Shown: positions 6,274 through 11,370 of the stretch, in pieces
Layout of the letters: every line of letters begins with the position of its first letter
Numbering within the stretch: position 1 is the stretch's first letter
Source: JBCDCU01 sp039180865
GTDB lineage: Bacteria; Pseudomonadota; Alphaproteobacteria; Rhizobiales; JACESI01
Assembly (NCBI GenBank): GCA_039180865.1
Contig: JBCDCZ010000142.1
Coordinates: 1 to 11,370 of the forward strand
DNA: 11,370 bases
Reading direction: 5' to 3'
Position numbers and translations under genes: made by a program
The notes under the pieces: model-generated
Told to the model about the DNA's origin: nothing
The model's input: only the letters and a program-made list of their open reading frames with translations
Databases searched by the model: none

Positions 6274-7781
6274 CCGGCAAAGCGAAACCGCAACATCAGA
6301 AGAACCCGATGATCGCAGTTTGGCAATCGATCAGCATGAAATATATGCCATTCGCCGATGTTGCGAGCGGTGACATTCCATTTCGCCAGCTTCTGCGCTT
6401 GTCGCTCTTCCAGGTATCCGTGGGTATGGCGACCGTACTGCTCACCGGTACTCTGAACCGCGTCATGATCGTCGAACTCGGTGTCTCGGCCTGGTTTGTT
6501 GCACTGGTTGTGTCGCTTCCGCTTTTAATTGCGCCTTTCCGGGCCCTGATTGGCCATCGCTCCGACACCTATCGCTCGCTGCTTGGCTGGCGGCGAGTAC
6601 CCTACATCTGGTTCGGTACAATGATGCAATTCGGCGGGCTTGCGATCATGCCTTTCGCTTTGCTTGTTCTGCAATCCCAAACGGTGGGTCCAACATGGGC
6701 AGGGCCGGTTGGCGCTGGCCTCGCCTTCCTGCTTGTCGGGCTTGGGATCCACATCACCCAAACGGCTGGCCTTGCCCTTGCAGGCGATCTGGTGCCCGAG
6801 GAAAAGCGCCCGCGCATGGTCGCCCTCGTTTACGTCATGCTCCTCATTGGCATGATCGTCTCCGCACTCATCTTCGGCTGGCTCCTAGCGGAGTTCCATC
6901 CCAAACACCTCATTCAGGTGATCCAGGGTGCGGCAGTTGCAACAATCATTTTGAATGTCATCGCGCTTTGGAAACAGGAAGCACGAGATCCGTCTAAAAC
7001 CGCTTTTGAGCGCAAGACAGATCGGTTCCGGGATGCGTGGGCAGCCTTCCGGAGCCGTGGCCGCTCTACCCGTCTTCTGGCCGCAGTCGGGCTCGGAACG
7101 ATCGGCTTTTCCATGCAGGACGTATTGCTCGAACCCTATGGTGGTGAGGTACTTGGTCTTACGGTTAGTCAAACCACTATGCTGACCGCGTTTTTGGCGG
7201 GCGGTACACTGATTGGGTTCCTGATCGCGGCGCGCCTCCTGACACGGGGTATGGACACGCATCGCCTTGCCGCACTTGGCATGTTGATCGGGATTGTCGC
7301 CTTTTCGGCGGTCATTTTCGCGGGTCCGTTCGACTCTCCAATCCTCTTCAGGGTCGGTTCTGCGATGATCGGTTTCGGAGGCGGCTTGTTCGCGGTTGGA
7401 ACAATGACGGCCGCCATGGACCTCGCCGCTGTTCGCTTCGGACAGAAAGGCGAAGGCGAGGAAACAGAATTTCGGGGGAAGATGGACACAGGCTTGGTGA
7501 TCGGTGCGTGGGGCGCCGTTCAGGCAACTGCTGCCGGGCTTGGTCTTGCAATCGGGGGAGCCCTCAAGGATGCGATCCAATCGTTATCCGATGCGGGCAT
7601 TCTGGGAGCGGCGTTTGAGCGGCCCGATGCGGGCTACAGCGTTGTCTACCATCTGGAAATCGGACTGCTTTTCGCAGGCCTTATTGCAATCGGTCCACTC
7701 GTTCAGACCAGGCGTCCAAAGCGTCTCGACGATGACCCCAACAAGCCCGAGCGGTTCGGCCTTGCCGAACTGCCAGGCTAG
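6270..7781 (+). CDS. lhaA: LH1 assembly protein LhaA, PucC/BCD family transporter fold
   Basis: LhaA is a polytopic membrane protein of the major facilitator superfamily (PucC or bacteriochlorophyll-delivery family). It promotes assembly of the core light-harvesting complex LH1 and is thought to deliver bacteriochlorophyll or stabilise LH1 subunits. The 503-residue protein has about twelve hydrophobic segments. It carries the family loop GHRSDTYRSLLGWRRVPYIWFG-like block near residues 90-112 and a Gly-rich IGFGGGLFAVGTMTAAMDLA stretch in the second half. Its position between bchM and puhA identifies it as LhaA rather than PucC of the puc operon. The ATG overlaps the bchM stop, with GGAGA at 6256-6260 as binding site. 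The puhA promoter lies inside lhaA in Rhodobacter. I did not identify one here. Confidence 0.93.
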   Translation: MTGKAKPQHQKNPMIAVWQSISMKYMPFADVASGDIPFRQLLRLSLFQVSVGMATVLLTGTLNRVMIVELGVSAWFVALVVSLPLLIAPFRALIGHRSDTYRSLLGWRRVPYIWFGTMMQFGGLAIMPFALLVLQSQTVGPTWAGPVGAGLAFLLVGLGIHITQTAGLALAGDLVPEEKRPRMVALVYVMLLIGMIVSALIFGWLLAEFHPKHLIQVIQGAAVATIILNVIALWKQEARDPSKTAFERKTDRFRDAWAAFRSRGRSTRLLAAVGLGTIGFSMQDVLLEPYGGEVLGLTVSQTTMLTAFLAGGTLIGFLIAARLLTRGMDTHRLAALGMLIGIVAFSAVIFAGPFDSPILFRVGSAMIGFGGGLFAVGTMTAAMDLAAVRFGQKGEGEETEFRGKMDTGLVIGAWGAVQATAAGLGLAIGGALKDAIQSLSDAGILGAAFERPDAGYSVVYHLEIGLLFAGLIAIGPLVQTRRPKRLDDDPNKPERFGLAELPG

Positions 7782-7800
7782 AGCCTGATTGGAGACCGTT

Positions 7801-8565
7801 ATGGTTGAACTCACTGAATATCTCGACGTCGCGCAGGTCGTTCTTTACGTCTTCTGGGCGTTCTTTGCGGTCCTGCTCTTCTATCTACAAGCGGAAAGCC
7901 GCCGCGAAGGGTATCCGGTCGAATCGGACGAGACCGGCGATTACGACAAAGATCCCTGGCTCTACATGCCATCGCCCAAAACTTTCAAACTGCCGCACGG
8001 CCATGGCGAAGTATCAGTCCCGAATGACATCCGGGACACACGACCGATCAAGGCTGAGCGTCCGAACGAATGGTTTGGTGGTGCCCTCGTCCCAATCGGC
8101 GACCCGCTTTACGACGCCATCGGTCCAGGTGCTTACGCCGAGCGCGCTGATCGTCCCGATCTCAACGCGGAAGGTGAACCTGTCATTCGTCCGATGAGTA
8201 TCGCGACCAACTTCACCATCGAAGAACGCGATCCGGATCCACGCGGTATGACGGTCACAACTGCAGATGGTGAAACGGCTGGTACGATCACCGATATCTG
8301 GATTGACACAGCAGAACTTCAGATCCGCTATTTCGAAGTCGATACCGGGGACGGCCATAAGGTTCTTTTGCCGCTCGGCTTTGCTGCCATGCGCAAGAAG
8401 AAAGGGGACTTCTACGTCCACGCTCTTCTCTCAGACCAAATCAAACATGTGCCGCAGATCGCAAGCAAGGAACAGATTACGCTTCTGGAAGAAGAGAAGA
8501 TCTGCGCCTTCTACGGTGGCGGACAACTCTACGCAACACGTGAGCGCTCGGAGCCCATCATATGA
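7801..8565 (+). CDS. puhA: Photosynthetic reaction centre H subunit PuhA
   Basis: PuhA caps the cytoplasmic side of the L/M reaction-centre core and shapes the proton path to the secondary quinone. It is 254 residues long with a single membrane span at about residues 12-29, followed by the conserved YLQAESRREGYP block and a soluble PRC-barrel domain. Glu179, in IRYFEVDTGDG, is the apparent equivalent of the proton-transfer residue Glu H173 of R. sphaeroides. The C-terminal ITLLEEEKICAFYGGGQLYA segment is diagnostic. I start at the ATG at 7801, because GGAGA at 7791-7795 is well spaced before it. A TTG at 7789 in the same frame lies too close to that site to be credible. The gene begins 19 bases after lhaA and overlaps puhB as ATGA. 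Confidence 0.97.
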   Translation: MVELTEYLDVAQVVLYVFWAFFAVLLFYLQAESRREGYPVESDETGDYDKDPWLYMPSPKTFKLPHGHGEVSVPNDIRDTRPIKAERPNEWFGGALVPIGDPLYDAIGPGAYAERADRPDLNAEGEPVIRPMSIATNFTIEERDPDPRGMTVTTADGETAGTITDIWIDTAELQIRYFEVDTGDGHKVLLPLGFAAMRKKKGDFYVHALLSDQIKHVPQIASKEQITLLEEEKICAFYGGGQLYATRERSEPII

Positions 8566-9356
8566 GACAGCTTGTGGAACACGAACACGGCTTTGAAGAA
8601 GTCCCCGGTATTCCCGGGCGGCTTCCGAAGGGAGAACGCGTTCTTTGGCAGGGCAAGCCCGACTGGGTGAATTTTGCCATCCATGTGTTCCACATCCGCT
8701 TCATAGCGCTCTACTTCGCAGTCATTGCAGCCTGGCGGGTCTGGGACGGCATCACCGCCGCCCGGCCTGCAGCAGAGACAATTGGCAGCGCACTCTACAT
8801 GATCGTTCTCGGCACGATCGCAATTGCGCTCCTGTCGCTATACGCGTGGGCAATCTCAAAGACGACTGTCTATTCGCTCACCAATCGGCGGGTTCTGATG
8901 CGTATGGGAGTGGCGCTTCCACTGACCCTCAACCTTCCCTTTTCAAAGGTCGCATCGGCGTCGTTGAAAGTACGAAAAGGCGAGAAGGAAAACGGCAATC
9001 TCGCATTCGCAGCCCTTCCCGACGAACGCCTCTCATATCTTATTTTATGGCCACATGTGAGGCCGTTCCGGATCGGTCGGGCGGAGCCTGCCTTGCGCTG
9101 CATCAACAACGCGCATGAGGTTGGCGCTATCGTCTCTGAAGCCCTTAAAACAGCGCAGGATAACCAAGCTGATATTGCCGGTATGACGGCTGAAGCACAG
9201 ACTCGGAATGCCGACGCAACCATGCGCGGCGCAGCAAGTGATTTCGTCACGGACGCCACACCCATCAAAGCTGGAACCGTCCCTGAAACTACCACAGACA
9301 CTATCGCAAAGGACCGCGCTCGCGTCGCGCAATCCGGCGCTGTACCGGCGGAATGA
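8562..9356 (+). CDS. puhB: Photosynthetic complex assembly protein PuhB
   Basis: PuhB is an integral membrane assembly factor needed for efficient reaction-centre and LH1 assembly. It carries a bacterial PH-like domain. Here a soluble N terminus (PGIPGRLPKGERVLWQGKP) is followed by hydrophobic spans at about residues 37-61 and 72-99. A PH-type region follows (YSLTNRRVLMRMG, then VRPFRIGRAEPALRCI). At 264 residues it is about 50 longer than the Rhodobacter protein. The excess is a polar, Ala/Thr-rich tail from about residue 205 onward, with no recognisable domain. The ATG overlaps the puhA stop. A 73-base gap to puhC follows. It holds no convincing gene, only a 16-codon GTG-started frame at 9363-9413. 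Confidence 0.92.
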   Translation: MRQLVEHEHGFEEVPGIPGRLPKGERVLWQGKPDWVNFAIHVFHIRFIALYFAVIAAWRVWDGITAARPAAETIGSALYMIVLGTIAIALLSLYAWAISKTTVYSLTNRRVLMRMGVALPLTLNLPFSKVASASLKVRKGEKENGNLAFAALPDERLSYLILWPHVRPFRIGRAEPALRCINNAHEVGAIVSEALKTAQDNQADIAGMTAEAQTRNADATMRGAASDFVTDATPIKAGTVPETTTDTIAKDRARVAQSGAVPAE

Positions 9357-9429
9357 CCGCCAGTGACCATCGACGCAAAAATCGAGACCGGGCCTATCAG
9401 GCATACGTCTTGAAATCGGGGGAAAAGCA

Positions 9430-10020
9430 ATGAGCGAAACAACTGTCAGAATACGACGAAAGATACCGGACGACCGTGTGGTCAAGAGTCCGCGCGTTGT
9501 CCCGCGGCCACATAAGGTCGTATCGAACGGCGAACCCATCCCAAAAGTCCCACTCTATTTGGCTGGAGGCGTGATCGTCTTTTCATTGGTCATCGTCTTC
9601 GTTGCGACATTGACCGGCGTATCAAGCTACAAACCGCAAACCGGCGCTGCTCTGCAGCAACGCGACATCGCGTTCAGCGTCAATTCCACCGACGACCTGA
9701 CCGTGAAAGACGCAACAACCGGCAAGGTTCTATCCGTCATGTCAAAGAACGAAGGTGGTTTTCTGCGCGGAATTCTGATTGCCACAAAACGTGAGCGGAT
9801 GGTGCAGAAGGTGGCAGCCGATGCACCGTTCAGAGTGGTCCAATCGAGTGACGGCACCCACACATTGTTTGATCTCGCAACCGGGCGCAGTTTCTATCTT
9901 CGCGCATTCGGCAAAGACAATCAGGCCGCGATCGCCCACTTCCTGACAATCGACAAGGAGACTGAACCCAAGCGTAAGGCAAGTGGCGCCAACCAGGGGG
10001 AGACAGGCAATGCCTCTTAG
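9430..10020 (+). CDS. puhC: Photosynthetic complex assembly protein PuhC
   Basis: PuhC is a single-span membrane protein required for normal assembly of the reaction centre-LH1 core in Rhodobacter. The 196-residue product has a basic cytoplasmic N terminus of about 40 residues and one membrane segment at about residues 41-62 (VPLYLAGGVIVFSLVIVFVA). The periplasmic domain contains the family-like RDIAF, DGTHTLFDLATGRSFYLRAFGKDN and FLTID segments. It is somewhat longer than the R. capsulatus protein, mainly in the N-terminal tail. The start is fixed by GGGGGA at 9418-9423, and no alternative start exists upstream before the frame closes at 9364-9366. The last 11 bases overlap the next gene. 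Confidence 0.9.
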   Translation: MSETTVRIRRKIPDDRVVKSPRVVPRPHKVVSNGEPIPKVPLYLAGGVIVFSLVIVFVATLTGVSSYKPQTGAALQQRDIAFSVNSTDDLTVKDATTGKVLSVMSKNEGGFLRGILIATKRERMVQKVAADAPFRVVQSSDGTHTLFDLATGRSFYLRAFGKDNQAAIAHFLTIDKETEPKRKASGANQGETGNAS

Positions 10021-10324
10021 AACCATCCTGCATTTCTTCAAAGGCCCCGTCTTCGACGTCGGCTGTACCCTTGAAATTTCGCATACTTTCGAGAGCCTTC
10101 ACGCCCATGCCGCACTTGACGGTGGAATTGCTATCGAGCCCGGCGATCAGGTGACCATTCACGGCGCCCCCATCGAGGTACCCTACGGCGAGGTCCAGAC
10201 ATTCCGGCGGGTCGCAACGGTCAAACGCGCGAGCACGTTGGAACGTGTCTTCACACGCGCCACCGGAGACCTTGAATTCATGGAACTGTGCGAATTCAGT
10301 TTTTCAGAAAGGACAACGTTATGA
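10010..10324 (+). CDS. bciE: Small conserved protein before acsF, probable cyclase subunit BciE
   Basis: This encodes a 104-residue soluble protein with no signal peptide or membrane span. It begins MPLRTILHFFKGPVFDVG and ends in a short acidic/aromatic tail (DLEFMELCEFSF). BciE is a small protein confined to Alphaproteobacteria that the oxygen-dependent Mg-protoporphyrin monomethyl ester cyclase needs together with AcsF. I assign the name from size, lineage and position immediately before acsF, not from a remembered sequence match. The ATG at 10010 has a purine-rich AGGGGGAGA site at 9995-10003. An in-frame GTG at 9983 lies inside puhC without a better site. The gene overlaps puhC by 11 bases, and its TGA overlaps the acsF ATG, so the two products are probably made in step. 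Confidence 0.65.
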   Translation: MPLRTILHFFKGPVFDVGCTLEISHTFESLHAHAALDGGIAIEPGDQVTIHGAPIEVPYGEVQTFRRVATVKRASTLERVFTRATGDLEFMELCEFSFSERTTL

Positions 10325-11370
10325 ACCAGCATGTCCGCCAACCCATTGATGGTCCAATCGACAACAGACTCGATCTTTCATCCGCCAACGAAACAACCCG
10401 TATGGCGCATGAGACCACCCTACTTAACCCGCGCTTCTATACAACAGACTTTGACGCTCTCGACCGCACCGATGTGTCGGGAGTACGTGAAGAGTGGGAT
10501 GCGCTATTGTCTGAGATGAAATCAGATCCGAATAAAGGTCATTTTAAACGGACCGACGCATGGGATCATATTGACCTGGAAGCTCTTCCAGAGGACCTAC
10601 GCAAAGAACTGGTCGACTTCCTGGTAAGCTCACTCACTGCTGAGTTCTCAGGCTGCGTTCTCTACAAAGAAATGAAACGGCGCGGTAAGAACCCCGATAT
10701 TCGGGCACTCTTTTCATATATGAGCCGAGACGAAGCACGCCATGCGGGCTTCATCAATGACGCGCTGAAAGACTTCGATATCGCGGTCAATCTCGGCTTC
10801 TTAACGAAAGCGAAGAAGTACACCTACTTCCAGCCGAAATTCATCTTTTATGCGACATATCTCTCCGAAAAGATCGGCTATGCGCGATACATCACGATAT
10901 TCCGGCATCTTGAGAAACATCCGGAAAACCGGTTCCACCCGATCTTCAAATGGTTTGAAGAATGGTGCAATGATGAGTTCCGCCACGGCGAAGCCTTCTC
11001 GCTTCTGATGCGCGCTGATCCGAAACTTCTATCAGGGCGTAATGTTTATTGGATTAAGTTCTTCCTGCTTGCCGTTTTCGCAACGATGTATGTCCGCGAT
11101 CACGCGCGACCGGCATTCCACAAGGCCCTCGACATCGATATCGAAGACTACGACTTCAGAGTTTTCCGCCTGACAAGCGAAATCTCAAAACAGTGCTTTC
11201 CAATAACACTTGATCTCGATCATCCCACGTTCCGCCGAATGCTGAAAAAGATGAATGAGATCAACATTGCGATGGGACGCGTCGAGGAGGAGGGCGGAAT
11301 CCTGAAACCGGTGAAAAAAGCCTGGCTTGGGGCAAGGGCATTTGCCTGCTTCGCACGCGCTTACATGATC
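10321..11370 (+). CDS. acsF: Oxygen-dependent Mg-protoporphyrin IX monomethyl ester cyclase AcsF (3' end cut by window)
   Basis: AcsF is the diiron, oxygen-dependent cyclase that closes the isocyclic E ring to give protochlorophyllide, the substrate of BchNBL. The frame is open for 350 codons to the last base of the window. The family is only slightly longer, so just a short C-terminal piece is missing. Ferritin-like diiron ligands are visible: Glu108 (TAEFSGC), Glu138/His141 in DEARHAG, Glu219/His222 in DEFRHGE, and a further candidate, Glu287 (TSEISKQCFP). AAAGGA at 10308-10313 is a good binding site seven bases before the ATG, which overlaps the preceding stop. Its presence implies bacteriochlorophyll synthesis under oxygen. 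The anaerobic alternative, BchE, is not in this window. Confidence 0.96.
   Translation, partial: MNQHVRQPIDGPIDNRLDLSSANETTRMAHETTLLNPRFYTTDFDALDRTDVSGVREEWDALLSEMKSDPNKGHFKRTDAWDHIDLEALPEDLRKELVDFLVSSLTAEFSGCVLYKEMKRRGKNPDIRALFSYMSRDEARHAGFINDALKDFDIAVNLGFLTKAKKYTYFQPKFIFYATYLSEKIGYARYITIFRHLEKHPENRFHPIFKWFEEWCNDEFRHGEAFSLLMRADPKLLSGRNVYWIKFFLLAVFATMYVRDHARPAFHKALDIDIEDYDFRVFRLTSEISKQCFPITLDLDHPTFRRMLKKMNEINIAMGRVEEEGGILKPVKKAWLGARAFACFARAYMI

Noticed and set aside
6885..7580. 231-codon minus-strand ORF opposite lhaA
   Set aside because: It lies entirely within the well-supported membrane protein lhaA on the other strand and has shadow-like composition.
7789..7800. TTG start four codons upstream for puhA
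   Set aside because: The GGAGA site at 7791-7795 would overlap this start, while it is ideally spaced for the ATG at 7801.
9363..9413. Sixteen-codon GTG-started frame between puhB and puhC
   Set aside because: Too short, with no ribosome binding site. It could be thought of as puhD, but nothing hydrophobic or family-like is seen.
1..11370. CRISPR arrays, insertion sequences, tRNA or rRNA genes
   Set aside because: I saw no repeat-spacer pattern, transposase, terminal inverted repeats or structural RNA signature in the window.

Overview
The window is the bch-puh arm of a purple-bacterial photosynthesis gene cluster. All recognisable genes are on the plus strand, in the order bchF, bchN, bchB, bchL, bchM, lhaA, puhA, puhB, puhC, a small gene that is probably bciE, and acsF (cut by the window end). 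Gene content, gene order and protein sequences point to an alphaproteobacterium making bacteriochlorophyll a. The oxygen-dependent cyclase AcsF fits an aerobic or facultative anoxygenic phototroph. The sequence does not fix the genus.

Region by region: bases 1-915 contain no convincing gene. They hold a minus-strand ORF with some protein-like character, two candidate PpsR/CrtJ-type operators, a good sigma70-like promoter (783-812) and a leader with two short inverted repeats. Bases 916-6273 encode the bacteriochlorophyll block: BchF (3-vinyl hydratase), BchN, BchB and BchL (the three subunits of the dark-operative protochlorophyllide reductase) and BchM (Mg-protoporphyrin IX methyltransferase). 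Bases 6270-10020 encode the LH1/reaction-centre assembly block: LhaA, the reaction-centre H subunit PuhA, and the assembly factors PuhB and PuhC. Bases 10010-11370 carry the aerobic cyclase pair, a likely BciE subunit followed by AcsF.

The genes are tightly packed. Four junctions are ATGA stop/start overlaps (bchF/bchN, bchM/lhaA, puhA/puhB, bciE/acsF), and puhC/bciE overlap by 11 bases. This suggests one long transcript or overlapping superoperon transcripts. Together the genes cover methylation of Mg-protoporphyrin, E-ring closure, D-ring reduction of protochlorophyllide, hydration of the 3-vinyl group, and assembly of LH1 and the reaction centre.

The main departure from the textbook bchFNBHLM-lhaA-puhABC arrangement is that bchH, the large Mg-chelatase subunit, is missing between bchB and bchL. 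Only 15 bases separate these genes. Other oddities are an approximately 88-residue N-terminal extension on BchF, a C-terminal tail on PuhB, and the gene-poor upstream region. I see no wholly new system. The window is a recognisable photosynthesis cluster with a few unusual features.
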